A stretch of 39,868 nucleotides of DNA from Brevibacillus formosus (GTDB taxonomy: Bacteria; Bacillota; Bacilli; Brevibacillales; Brevibacillaceae), in NCBI RefSeq assembly GCF_003013405.1, contig NZ_PXZL01000022.1, positions 1 to 39,868 on the forward strand. Direction: 5' to 3'. Both the position numbers and the translations under genes were made by a program. Shown here piece by piece: positions 16,062-23,688 of this stretch (position 1 is the stretch's first letter; each line of letters begins with the position of its first letter). The notes under the pieces are model-generated. The model was not told where the DNA came from. It saw only the letters and a program-made list of their open reading frames with translations, and did not search any database.

Positions 16062-17063
16062 ATGGTAACCCGGAGCTTCCGAGAAGAGTATGTAAAAATT
16101 CTTCGGGATTACCTGAGTGCTCAAGGTGAAGACCAGCTTTACGGAGCCCAGCAGTTGGGCAAATGGATGCTTTCTCGAGATATTTCGCCAGAAGAAATTA
16201 CTGATTTGCATGCGCAAGCGCTTGAGCAGCTCGGGGAAGTGCCAGAGTTTGTGCGCTCCTCCTTCTCCATTTTGACAGAGGTCATGATTGAATATGGGAA
16301 CGAGCACCGATCCGTAAATAGCTGGCGCAATCGGCATCAGCAGATGGAATCAGAAATAGCCGTGGCGAAAGCGATGCAGCAATCACTTTTGCCAAGTGAG
16401 GTTCCAGTCTATCCAGAACTGGAGATTGGCGTAGTTAGCATTGCCGCGAAACAAATCTCGGGCGACTATTACGACTTCATTGAACAAACCGAAGGACGTT
16501 TCGGCGTCGCCATTGCAGACATTACCGGAAAAGGAATGCCTGCTGCGATGTGTATGTCGATGGTGAAATATGCGATAGACAGCCTTGGACAAATGGAGCT
16601 GGGTCCCGATGAAATGCTGCACCATTTAAACCGGATCGTGGGAAGAAATATTGATCCGAGCATGTTTGTGACGATGCTGTTTGGCAGTTACGACTCGAAG
16701 GAACACTGTTTCCGTTATGCCATGGCAGGACATGAACCAGGATTTTTGTACAGGTCGGCAGAAGGAAAGTTTTACGATCTCGAGGGGCGAGGGAATGCAC
16801 TCGGTTTATGCCCAAACAGTGAATACGCTGTTCAGGAGATTCATTTGGAAATAAATGATGTTCTGATTCTTCTGACGGATGGTGTAACAGAATGCAAAAA
16901 TAACCGATATTATTTGCAAAGGGAAGAGCTTGTACACCATTTGCAAAAAGAAGTGGGAAATTCTGCCCAAAAGATGGCAAACGGCCTGTACAATAGACTT
17001 CTTCTGCTCTCCCAGTTTGACCTGCTGGATGATTACACCATGATTGTACTTCGAAGAACCTAA
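16062..17063 (+). CDS. rsbU: PP2C phosphatase RsbU
   Basis: 333 residues. The N-terminal helical RsbT-binding domain (about 1-85, QLGKWMLSRDISPEEIT) is followed by a linker helix (MESEIAVAKAMQQSLLP) and a SpoIIE/PP2C domain: metal Asp in SGDYYDF, ADITGKGMPAAMCMSM, AGHEPGFLY, LLTDGVTECK, LDDYTMIVLRR. It dephosphorylates RsbV-P to switch on sigma-B. The intact N-domain says it is built to be driven by RsbT, i.e. by environmental rather than purely energy stress. GGGAGG precedes the ATG. Confidence 0.95.
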   Translation: MVTRSFREEYVKILRDYLSAQGEDQLYGAQQLGKWMLSRDISPEEITDLHAQALEQLGEVPEFVRSSFSILTEVMIEYGNEHRSVNSWRNRHQQMESEIAVAKAMQQSLLPSEVPVYPELEIGVVSIAAKQISGDYYDFIEQTEGRFGVAIADITGKGMPAAMCMSMVKYAIDSLGQMELGPDEMLHHLNRIVGRNIDPSMFVTMLFGSYDSKEHCFRYAMAGHEPGFLYRSAEGKFYDLEGRGNALGLCPNSEYAVQEIHLEINDVLILLTDGVTECKNNRYYLQREELVHHLQKEVGNSAQKMANGLYNRLLLLSQFDLLDDYTMIVLRRT

Positions 17064-17087
17064 GCAACGTACGGGGGGTAGACGCAG

Positions 17088-17414
17088 ATGGACCTGCTAA
17101 TTAAGACAACGAGCCTTGAAACTGAGTACCGAGTGGTCCTTGGTGGAGATATTGATGCATTTACAGCACCGAAAGTAAAGGAAACACTCCTATCACTCGT
17201 CACCAAGCCGGATATCAATCGCATTACGGTTGATTTGGAAGCAGTAGAATACATGGACAGTACCGGAATCGGAATTTTCATCGGGATTATGAAAGAGTGC
17301 ATTCAACGAAATCGTACATTTGAGGTGCACAAATTGTCTCCGCGTGTGGAAAGGCTATTTCGCATCACTGGCTTATACGATCATATTGCCATCCGCAAAG
17401 GAGAGAGCGAGTAA
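17088..17414 (+). CDS. rsbV: Anti-anti-sigma factor RsbV
   Basis: 108 residues, a single STAS domain. The phosphorylatable Ser is in VEYMDSTGIGIFIGIM; GGDIDAFTAPKVKE is the N-terminal strand-helix. Unphosphorylated it binds RsbW and frees sigma-B. Its stop overlaps the rsbW start (TAATG), so translation is coupled. Confidence 0.95.
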   Translation: MDLLIKTTSLETEYRVVLGGDIDAFTAPKVKETLLSLVTKPDINRITVDLEAVEYMDSTGIGIFIGIMKECIQRNRTFEVHKLSPRVERLFRITGLYDHIAIRKGESE

Positions 17415-17908
17415 TGGGTCAAAATCGACCTCAGACAGACGTGATTCAATTGACTTTGCCAAGCAAGGCGGAGTATTTGGGAGTAGCACGTCTGACTGTA
17501 TCCGGTATAGCCAACCGTATGGGCTTTTCTTATGATGAGATTGAGGATATCAAGCTTGCCGTCGGAGAAGCATGCACGAATGTAGTAAGACATGCATACA
17601 AGGAAACAGAGAATCCTTCCTCCATTCATATCCAATGCCATGTTTATGAAGATCGATTGGTAATCGAGGTAAGCGATCAGGGCGTTGGGTTTTCAAATGA
17701 GCTCATTGCTGAGCAACTGACGCCGATTTATGCGGGGAAAAACCTTGAGGATTTGGATGAAGGGGGGCTCGGGCTCTATCTCATCCACACGCTTATGGAT
17801 GAGGTGGAGATTCGCTCTGAGTCAGGAGTAGTAGTCTCCATGACCAAGTATGTTCGGCAGGATGGGGTGGCTGGCAATGACTGGACAGACTCGGAAGCAG
17901 AAATATAG
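17414..17908 (+). CDS. rsbW: Anti-sigma-B factor and kinase RsbW
   Basis: 164 residues. GHKL kinase: N-box AVGEACTNVVRHAYKE, G1 VSDQGVGFSNE, G2 EGGLGLYLIHTLMDEVE. It holds sigma-B inactive and phosphorylates RsbV. The 3' end overlaps sigB by 32 bp, as is usual for coupled anti-sigma/sigma pairs. Confidence 0.95.
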   Translation: MGQNRPQTDVIQLTLPSKAEYLGVARLTVSGIANRMGFSYDEIEDIKLAVGEACTNVVRHAYKETENPSSIHIQCHVYEDRLVIEVSDQGVGFSNELIAEQLTPIYAGKNLEDLDEGGLGLYLIHTLMDEVEIRSESGVVVSMTKYVRQDGVAGNDWTDSEAEI

Positions 17909-18665
17909 TCCAGAGGAGTTGAAGGAGCTCATCCACCTGTATGGTGAAACAAAAGATCCAGCGATACAGGAACAACTGGTGAGGGCCTATACTCCTCTTG
18001 TGGAATCGTTAGCGAAGAAGTTTGTTCGCGGACAAGTCATGTATGAAGACCTCGTGCAAGTCGGATTAATCGGCTTGCTTGCTTCCTTTCGCCGGTTCGA
18101 CCCTAGCTTTGAGCGGACATTTGAGAGCTTTGCCATCCCGACTATCGTGGGGGAGATTAAGCGTTATATTCGGGACAAGACATGGAGTGTCTATGTTCCG
18201 CGCAGGGTAAAGGAACTGAGCCCGAAGATCAAAAGAGTGGTCGACGAGCTCACGATCAAGCTGCAGCGCTCTCCCCAAATTGCAGACATTGCCAACAGCC
18301 TCGGAGTTACAGAGGAAGCGATTCTAGAGACATTGGAGATGGGGCGCAGCTACCATTCTCTCTCTATGGACAGCGAGCTGGAAGCGGATCTGGACGGCAA
18401 CACCATTTCTTTACTCGACCTAGTCGGGACGACGGAAGAAGGGTACGGAGCAGTCGAGCAGAATCTGATGCTGGAGCGGGCCCTGCAAATTTTGGATCAC
18501 CGTGAAAAAGAAATCATTCAATTAACTTTTTATCAAAATTTGAGTCAGAAGCAAGCTGGGGACATCATGGGGATGTCGCAGATGCATATTTCCCGCCTTC
18601 AACGCAGGGCGTTGGGCAAGCTGAGAGAAGCATTGAAAGTGGAACAGCTGGAAACCGCAACGTAG
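17877..18665 (+). CDS. sigB: General stress sigma factor sigma-B
   Basis: 262 residues from the ATG at 17877, the same length I recall for B. subtilis SigB; GGGGTGG is 6 bases upstream, and the longer in-frame start at 17850 lacks a site. Region 2: YEDLVQVGLIGLLASFRRFD and FESFAIPTIVGEIKRYIRDK. Region 3: VPRRVKELSPKIKRVVDEL. Region 4: REKEIIQLTFYQNLSQKQAG and MSQMHISRLQRRAL. It directs the general stress regulon. A terminator follows directly, and rsbX (the feedback phosphatase) is absent. Confidence 0.96.
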   Translation: MTGQTRKQKYSPEELKELIHLYGETKDPAIQEQLVRAYTPLVESLAKKFVRGQVMYEDLVQVGLIGLLASFRRFDPSFERTFESFAIPTIVGEIKRYIRDKTWSVYVPRRVKELSPKIKRVVDELTIKLQRSPQIADIANSLGVTEEAILETLEMGRSYHSLSMDSELEADLDGNTISLLDLVGTTEEGYGAVEQNLMLERALQILDHREKEIIQLTFYQNLSQKQAGDIMGMSQMHISRLQRRALGKLREALKVEQLETAT

Positions 18666-18699
18666 AGGGGCCAAGTGGCTCCTCTTTTTTCTTCCCTTT
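18665..18699 (+). terminator. Terminator after sigB
   Basis: GAGGGGCC / GGCTCCTC stem (one wobble), loop AAGT, then TTTTTTCTTCCCTTTT. The stem starts on the last base of the sigB stop codon. Confidence 0.87.
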
Positions 18700-18721
18700 T
18701 TCCAGTCCTTGTTAGCAAATG

Positions 18722-18730
18722 TGGTACAAT
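18722..18730 (+). promoter_or_regulatory. Extended -10 promoter of tex
   Basis: TGG-TACAAT is an extended -10. No -35 at 17 bp; a TTGTTA sits only 10 bases upstream of the -10. Confidence 0.45.
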
Positions 18731-18762
18731 AAACGACGAAGAATGAGCGCAGGAGGACAGGT

Positions 18763-20925
18763 ATGGAGCTTACGTTGATGATCCAGACAATCGCCCAAGA
18801 TACGGGTGTCAAACCTCACCAGGTGGAGCGCACGGTTGCCCTCCTGGATGAAGGAAACACGGTTCCTTTTATTGCCCGCTACCGCAAAGAAATGACGGGG
18901 CAGCTAGATGAAACACAAATTCGAGCGATTGAGGAACGCGTTCGCTATTTACGCAACCTGTCAGTGCGGAAGGAAGAAGTTGTTCGACTCATCGATGAGC
19001 AAGGCAAGCTGACGGACGAGCTGCGCACAGCTATTGAGCGTGCGACAAAGCTGCAAGAGGTAGAGGACCTGTACCGCCCTTACCGCCAAAAACGCCGCAC
19101 ACGAGCAACCATGGCCAAGGAGAAGGGACTAGAGCCACTTGCCAACTACCTCATGAGCTTACCGAAAACCGGGAATCCAGAAGAAGAAGCAAAAACATAT
19201 ATCAACCCGGAGAAAGGCGTCGAGACGACTGAGCAAGCTCTGCAAGGCGCAATGGACATCGTGGCGGAAGTTCTGTCTGATGACCCAGAAATTCGCCAGT
19301 GGGTTCGCCAGCGATCCGTGCAAAAAGGATTGCTTCTGACGGAGCAGAAAGCCGAAGAAGCAGACGAGAAAAATGTATACCAAATGTATTACGCATATAG
19401 TGAGCCTCTAAAAAAGGTCGTTCCGCATCGGGTACTGGCCATCAATCGGGGAGAAAACGAAGGTATTTTGAAGGTTTCTATTGAAGCCCCAGTCGCAGAG
19501 ATTTTGGCTTGGATGCAAAAACGCACCATTCCGCGTGATACAGTTGTCCGCGATCTGCTGACATTGACAGTCGAGGACGCGTATAAACGTCTGATTGCCC
19601 CTTCTATTGAACGAGAGGTACGCGCCGAGCTGACAGAGGCAGCCGAGGAACGTGCTATTCACATCTTTGCAGAAAACCTGCGCAATTTGCTGCTTCAACC
19701 GCCTGTAAAAGGCAAAGTCGTACTTGGGGTAGATCCGGCGTTTCGGACGGGCTGTAAGCTCGCCGTTGTAGACGAAACCGGCAAACTTCTGGAGGTTGCC
19801 GTCGTTTATCCAACCCCTCCGGCCAATAAAGTGGCAGAAGCTACAGTGAAAGTGAAGCAGTTGATCGAAACCTATGGAGTTACGGTTGTCGCGATTGGGA
19901 ACGGTACAGCTTCGCGTGAGACAGAACAGTTCATTGCCACGCTGCTAAAAGAGCTGAAGCGAGAGGTGATGTACATCATCGTGAACGAGGCAGGTGCATC
20001 CGTGTATTCTGCATCGGCCTTGGCCAAGGAAGAATTCCCGGATCTGGATGTAGCAGAGCGAAGTGCGGCCTCAATCGCGCGACGTTTGCAAGACCCGCTC
20101 GCTGAGTTGGTCAAAATCGATCCAAAGTCCGTCGGGGTCGGTCAGTACCAGCACGATGTTTCCCAATCGAGACTGGCAGACAGCTTGCAGTTTGTAGTTG
20201 AGTCAGCGGTAAACCATGTCGGGGTAGATGTGAATACCGCTTCTCCTTCTCTGTTGCAGTATGTATCAGGGATCAGCCGCCAAGTGGCGGGGAATATCGT
20301 GAAAAAACGGGACGAGATCGGGAAGTTCACGGAGCGCTCCCAGTTGAAGGCGGTTCCGCGCTTAGGTGCTAAAACGTACGAGCAGTGTATCGGGTTTCTC
20401 CGCGTGATGGATGGAGCGAATCCACTGGATAAAACACCGATTCACCCGGAATCGTACGAGGCGACCCACCAGCTGTTGTCGATGCTGGGGATTAGCGCTC
20501 AGGAGATCGGCAGTGAGAACTGCAAGGAACGCTTGCAGTCTTTGGATGTAAAGGAGACCGCTTCGAAGCTCGGGATTGGCGAGCCAACACTGCAAGACAT
20601 TGTAGACAGTCTCTTGCGTCCTGGTCGCGACCCGCGTGACGAGCTGCCAAAACCACTCCTGCGAAGTGATGTCCTCCAGCTGTCTGATCTCAGTGTGGGC
20701 ATGAAGCTGCAAGGTACTGTGCGCAACGTGGTCGATTTCGGAGCGTTTGTGGATATCGGTCTGAAAAACGACGGACTCGTGCACATTTCCCGGTTGAAGA
20801 AGGGCTTTGTGAAACATCCACTTGAAGTCGTGACTGTTGGCGATATCGTAGATGTATGGGTAGTAGAAATTGATGAGAAGCGTCAACGTGTAGGGATGAC
20901 CATGATCGCGCCAACGGAAGGATAA
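18763..20925 (+). CDS. tex: Tex-family RNA-binding transcription accessory protein
   Basis: 720 residues, the typical Tex length. Order: helical N-terminal Tex domain (FIARYRKEMTGQLDE, YRPYRQKRRTRATMAKEKGL), YqgF-like RNase H fold (VLGVDPAFRTGCKLAVVD, VVAIGNGTASRETEQF), helix-hairpin-helix region (QYVSGISRQVAGNIVKKRD, LKAVPRLGAKTYEQCIGFLR) and a C-terminal S1 domain (VGMKLQGTVRNVVDFGAFVD, VDVWVVEIDEKRQRVGMTM). Homologues bind nucleic acid and affect transcription and toxin expression in other species. AGGAGGA precedes the ATG. Same position as B. subtilis ydcI, downstream of sigB. Confidence 0.95.
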   Translation: MELTLMIQTIAQDTGVKPHQVERTVALLDEGNTVPFIARYRKEMTGQLDETQIRAIEERVRYLRNLSVRKEEVVRLIDEQGKLTDELRTAIERATKLQEVEDLYRPYRQKRRTRATMAKEKGLEPLANYLMSLPKTGNPEEEAKTYINPEKGVETTEQALQGAMDIVAEVLSDDPEIRQWVRQRSVQKGLLLTEQKAEEADEKNVYQMYYAYSEPLKKVVPHRVLAINRGENEGILKVSIEAPVAEILAWMQKRTIPRDTVVRDLLTLTVEDAYKRLIAPSIEREVRAELTEAAEERAIHIFAENLRNLLLQPPVKGKVVLGVDPAFRTGCKLAVVDETGKLLEVAVVYPTPPANKVAEATVKVKQLIETYGVTVVAIGNGTASRETEQFIATLLKELKREVMYIIVNEAGASVYSASALAKEEFPDLDVAERSAASIARRLQDPLAELVKIDPKSVGVGQYQHDVSQSRLADSLQFVVESAVNHVGVDVNTASPSLLQYVSGISRQVAGNIVKKRDEIGKFTERSQLKAVPRLGAKTYEQCIGFLRVMDGANPLDKTPIHPESYEATHQLLSMLGISAQEIGSENCKERLQSLDVKETASKLGIGEPTLQDIVDSLLRPGRDPRDELPKPLLRSDVLQLSDLSVGMKLQGTVRNVVDFGAFVDIGLKNDGLVHISRLKKGFVKHPLEVVTVGDIVDVWVVEIDEKRQRVGMTMIAPTEG

Positions 20926-20938
20926 AAATGAACTAAAA

Positions 20939-20977
20939 GGCGGCCTCCTGTCAGTCAGGGCGGCCGCCATTTTTTTC
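20939..20977. terminator. Terminator between tex and cmpA
   Basis: GGCGGCC (20939-20945) and GGCCGCC (20962-20968) with inner CCTG/CAGG, then ATTTTTTTC. The hairpin overlaps the last codons of cmpA on the other strand (GGC GGC CGC CCT GAC TGA). Confidence 0.8.
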
Positions 20978-21073
20978 TAAATATAAGAACCAGCAACTGT
21001 TGAGCACACGAATTTGGCGAACGTCCTTCCCATTAAAGGCACGTTGCAACTGCCTGCGCATCCATTGTGGCAT
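20951..21073 (-). CDS. cmpA: Cortex morphogenetic protein CmpA
   Basis: 40 residues, beginning MPQWMRRQLQRAF and continuing KDVRQIRVLNSCWFLYLEK. This matches the CmpA family (N-terminal MPxWLxKQMQRAFxxKD, then IxxLNSCWFFY in B. subtilis, from memory). CmpA works with SpoIVA degradation to check spore coat and cortex assembly. AGGAGGT lies 6 bases before the ATG. Location next to tex and sprT is as in Bacillus. The C-terminal residues GGRPD are encoded within the tex terminator hairpin. Confidence 0.9.
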   Translation of the reverse strand: MPQWMRRQLQRAFNGKDVRQIRVLNSCWFLYLEKNGGRPD

Positions 21074-21106
21074 GAAAGTACCTCCTGGAGATATTCGTCT
21101 ATAGGC

Positions 21107-21114
21107 AATGTATG
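21107..21114 (-). promoter_or_regulatory. Candidate sporulation -10 element for cmpA
   Basis: On the minus strand CATACATT, identical to the sigma-E -10 form, sits 33 bases before the cmpA ATG. No sigma-E -35 is seen; an ACC 17 bases upstream fits sigma-K weakly. Confidence 0.35.
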
Positions 21115-21150
21115 CGCCAAGACGAGCAGGAGGTGCCTAGAATTTTTATT

Positions 21151-21489
21151 TTACTCTTCTTCTTCGTGCAAATACTCCAATTGGGCTTGCAAGGCACGGA
21201 TCTCTGTCAATAAAGAGATGAGTGGATACTCGGTCTCTTGTAGGGCAGCGAAACGTCGCTCCAGACCACTGACGTACTCCAAACCATCTACGATCGAAAG
21301 CCCGCTCTCTAACCGTTCCACATCCGCACAGTCTGCCAGAACCGTAGGTAATTCCGGGCGCTCTGTGATCGTCAATTTGTCAATTTCCTTGTAAAGACGT
21401 TTCAATAGAGCGATTAATTGATACATATGTGTTTCGGGCAACGAGACAAACTGTAGTCCGTCACTGGACTGCAACAACAAATAGCGCAT
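21151..21489 (-). CDS. Acidic protein of unknown function
   Basis: 112 residues, soluble, Leu/Glu-rich, with predicted helices: LPETHMYQLIALLKRLYKEI near 17-36 and LISLLTEIRALQAQLEYLHE at the C-terminus, ending HEEEE. I do not recognise it. The ATG at 21489 is set by GTGGAGGAG; the upstream ATG at 21504 has no site. Its promoter region carries an unusual array of ACCGTTTA repeats, so it is probably tightly regulated. It is followed on the same strand by cmpA, but the 77-bp gap has the cmpA -10 candidate. Confidence 0.72.
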   Translation of the reverse strand: MRYLLLQSSDGLQFVSLPETHMYQLIALLKRLYKEIDKLTITERPELPTVLADCADVERLESGLSIVDGLEYVSGLERRFAALQETEYPLISLLTEIRALQAQLEYLHEEEE

Positions 21490-21511
21490 GAGCTCCTCCA
21501 CCATTCTGTTT

Positions 21512-21554
21512 ACCGTTTAGATATGACCGTTTAATAAACGGACATAACCGTTTA
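21512..21554. promoter_or_regulatory. ACCGTTTA repeat array (probable operator)
   Basis: Three direct copies of ACCGTTTA at 21512-21519, 21526-21533 and 21547-21554, plus an inverted copy TAAACGG at 21535-21541. The middle copies form the perfect palindrome CCGTTTA-A-TAAACGG (21527-21541). They lie between a minus-strand promoter and the ribosome site of the 112-residue protein. Confidence 0.65.
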
Positions 21555-21563
21555 TTTGCACTC

Positions 21564-21593
21564 AGTGTAGCCTATCTGTCTGGCACTTTTCAA
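21564..21593 (-). promoter_or_regulatory. Candidate sigma-A promoter of the 112-residue protein gene
   Basis: Minus strand TTGAAA (21588-21593), 18 nt, TACACT (21564-21569). The transcript would start just before the ACCGTTTA array. Confidence 0.5.
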
Positions 21594-21635
21594 CTGGAAC
21601 TGCTATGGTGAAAGAAAGGAAGCGGAGGAGATGGG

Positions 21636-22097
21636 ATGACCGATACGGAACTGCAAATGCTGGTAGAGCAAATATCCAGTGAATTTTTTGCCAAGCCCTT
21701 TCGCCATCAGGCCCGCTTTAACAGCAGATTGCGTACGACTGGCGGAAGGTACTTGCTGCGCTCGCATGACATTGAATTGAATCCGAAGCATTTGCAGGAG
21801 CATGGTGTGGAGGAATTGATTGCGATCATTAAGCATGAGCTTTGCCATTATCATTTGCACATAGAAAAGCGCGGGTATCGTCACGCTGATCGGGATTTTC
21901 AACTGCTTCTGCGTCAAGTGGGGGGAAGCCGATACTGCCAACAGGTAGGAAACGGCCGGACGACCCTGCCCTATCGCTACGAGCTGGTTTGCAAGGAATG
22001 TGGCATGAGCTACAAACGCAAACGAAAGATGAACCCGAGCCGCTACCGTTGCGGGCGCTGCAAAGGAAAGCTGCTGCTGCGCGAGTTAACGACGTAA
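21636..22097 (+). CDS. SprT-like zinc protein
   Basis: 153 residues. The metallopeptidase-like motif HELCHYHLH (HExxH, about residues 67-75) and a C-terminal zinc ribbon with C-x2-C (VCKECGMSYKRKRK) and C-x2-C (RCGRCKGKL). SprT domain; homologue of B. subtilis YdcK by position and length. Role unproven in Bacilli; SprT/Spartan relatives cleave DNA-protein crosslinks in eukaryotes. A GGAGGAGATGGG stretch leads into the ATG. Confidence 0.92.
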   Translation: MTDTELQMLVEQISSEFFAKPFRHQARFNSRLRTTGGRYLLRSHDIELNPKHLQEHGVEELIAIIKHELCHYHLHIEKRGYRHADRDFQLLLRQVGGSRYCQQVGNGRTTLPYRYELVCKECGMSYKRKRKMNPSRYRCGRCKGKLLLRELTT

Positions 22098-22120
22098 AGA
22101 GTCAGAGGTGGTTGGCTTTC

Positions 22121-22150
22121 TTGCGCGTCTTTTGACAGCAGGGGTATAAT
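22121..22150 (+). promoter_or_regulatory. Promoter of the thiL-tsaD operon
   Basis: A consensus -10 TATAAT at 22145-22150 with TTGCGC at 18-bp spacing (22121-22126). A full TTGACA also sits at 22132-22137 but only 7 nt from the -10. Confidence 0.55.
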
Positions 22151-22195
22151 GAACAGACGAAAAATGTTTTCCGCGAAGGAAAAGGAGCGTTTGAA

Positions 22196-23212
22196 GTGGC
22201 ACACGACGAATTTTCCCTGATCCGACAATGGACGAGTCGTTCTGCGGGGCAGGAAGGGAACGGCTTGACCGTCGGGATAGGGGATGATGCCGCTGTCTTC
22301 TCCCCTGCGCCAGAAATGGAAGTCGTGGCCTGCTGCGATGCGATGGTGGAGACGGTTCATTTTTTGAAGAAAACGATGAATCCTAGTGATATCGGATATA
22401 AGGCTGTTATCAGCAATGTGAGCGATGTTGCAGCGATGGGCGGGGTTGCCCGGTATGCGCTTGTCAGTATCGCGGTAAGTCCGCAATGGACGCCTGACGA
22501 TTGCCAGCAAATCTATGAAGGTATTTACGAGGCTTGTCAGGCATATGGAGTTCGTGTCATTGGTGGCGATACTGTTTCTGCGCCTGATGCGCTACACCTG
22601 AGTGTTACCGTATTGGGCGAGGTGGAAAAAGGGCGTGCCATTCGTCGTTCACAGGCAAAGCCTGGTCAGCTTGTTTTTGTTACAGGGCATGTCGGAACTT
22701 CTGCAGCAGGACTACATCTTCTCCTGCAAGGCGAGACTGCTGAAAGGGGCGTCTCTTTACCTTGGGAGACATTGATGGATGCCCACCAGCGTCCCGTTGC
22801 CCAAATAAAGGCGGGCAGACTGCTGCTAGAATCAGGGGCATGCAGTGCGTTGAATGATGTAAGTGATGGACTTGCCTCAGAGCTGTGGGAGATTGCCGAG
22901 GCCAGTGGCGTATCGATTTTGGTCGATGCTGCATCGGTACCGATCCATGACGAAGTTCGGGAGTATGCACGGCACGTAGAAAAAGATCCGCTGGAATGGG
23001 CTTTTTATGGCGGTGAAGATTATCAATTGGTCGGAACGCTTGCGAGAAGTCACTACGAAGCCGTAAGCAAGCAATTTGCCGCTAGTGGTGTAACGTTTAC
23101 TGTCATCGGTGAAGTGGTAGGGAAAAGGCATGAACCAGAATTGATGCTTCAGCGCGATGATCAACAGCTCCCGTTGCCAAAAGCGGGATTCAACCATTTT
23201 AGGAGTGGATGA
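22196..23212 (+). CDS. thiL: Thiamine-monophosphate kinase
   Basis: 338 residues. Phosphorylates thiamine monophosphate to the diphosphate. GIGDDAAVFSP is the Mg-ATP motif, NVSDVAAMGGVARYALVSIA the central core, GGDTVSAPDALHLSVTVLGE and NDVSDGLASEL complete the family pattern, and YGGEDYQLVG is near the C-terminus. GTG start with AAAGGAG 8 bases upstream. First gene of a five-gene run with overlapping or closely spaced ends. Confidence 0.95.
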   Translation: MAHDEFSLIRQWTSRSAGQEGNGLTVGIGDDAAVFSPAPEMEVVACCDAMVETVHFLKKTMNPSDIGYKAVISNVSDVAAMGGVARYALVSIAVSPQWTPDDCQQIYEGIYEACQAYGVRVIGGDTVSAPDALHLSVTVLGEVEKGRAIRRSQAKPGQLVFVTGHVGTSAAGLHLLLQGETAERGVSLPWETLMDAHQRPVAQIKAGRLLLESGACSALNDVSDGLASELWEIAEASGVSILVDAASVPIHDEVREYARHVEKDPLEWAFYGGEDYQLVGTLARSHYEAVSKQFAASGVTFTVIGEVVGKRHEPELMLQRDDQQLPLPKAGFNHFRSG

Positions 23213-23688
23213 AAGACATGAGCTATACATGGAGGCTCACGGGAGCGCAGGAGACGCAGCGCTTTGCCGAGCAACTGGCAGGTCTGCTTGAACCAGGTGA
23301 CTTCCTTGCGATGGAGGGGGATCTGGGAGCGGGCAAGACGACTTTTACCCAGGGGTTGGCCAAAGGACTAGGAGTCCGACAAGTAGTGAACAGTCCGACC
23401 TTTACCATCATAAAAGAATATCAGGGGCGCTTGCCGCTTTATCATATGGATGTCTACCGGGTAGGCGATGATCCAGGCTCTCTTGGTCTGGACGATTACT
23501 TTTTTGGAGAAGGTGTCTGTGTCGTAGAGTGGGCCTCTTTGATCGAGGATGTCCTGCCGACAGATCGGATGACCGTCTTCCTGCGTAGAGAAGGGGAGGA
23601 ACAGCGGATGATCGAGCTGGTTCCTCAAGGGAATCGTTATGTGAAATTGTGTGAGGAGTTTGATTTTGATGCGCGTACTGGCGATTGA
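23209..23688 (+). CDS. tsaE: tRNA t6A biosynthesis ATPase TsaE
   Basis: 159 residues. Walker A GDLGAGKTTFTQGLAKGLG, the conserved NSPTFTIIKEY and YHMDVYRV, and VVEWASLIEDVLP. TsaE binds TsaB-TsaD and is needed for the threonylcarbamoyl-adenosine cycle. The start may be the ATG at 23209 (overlapping the thiL stop) or 23218 (MSYTWRL); AGGAG at 23201 is rather close to the first and rather far from the second. Confidence 0.93.
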   Translation: MKDMSYTWRLTGAQETQRFAEQLAGLLEPGDFLAMEGDLGAGKTTFTQGLAKGLGVRQVVNSPTFTIIKEYQGRLPLYHMDVYRVGDDPGSLGLDDYFFGEGVCVVEWASLIEDVLPTDRMTVFLRREGEEQRMIELVPQGNRYVKLCEEFDFDARTGD

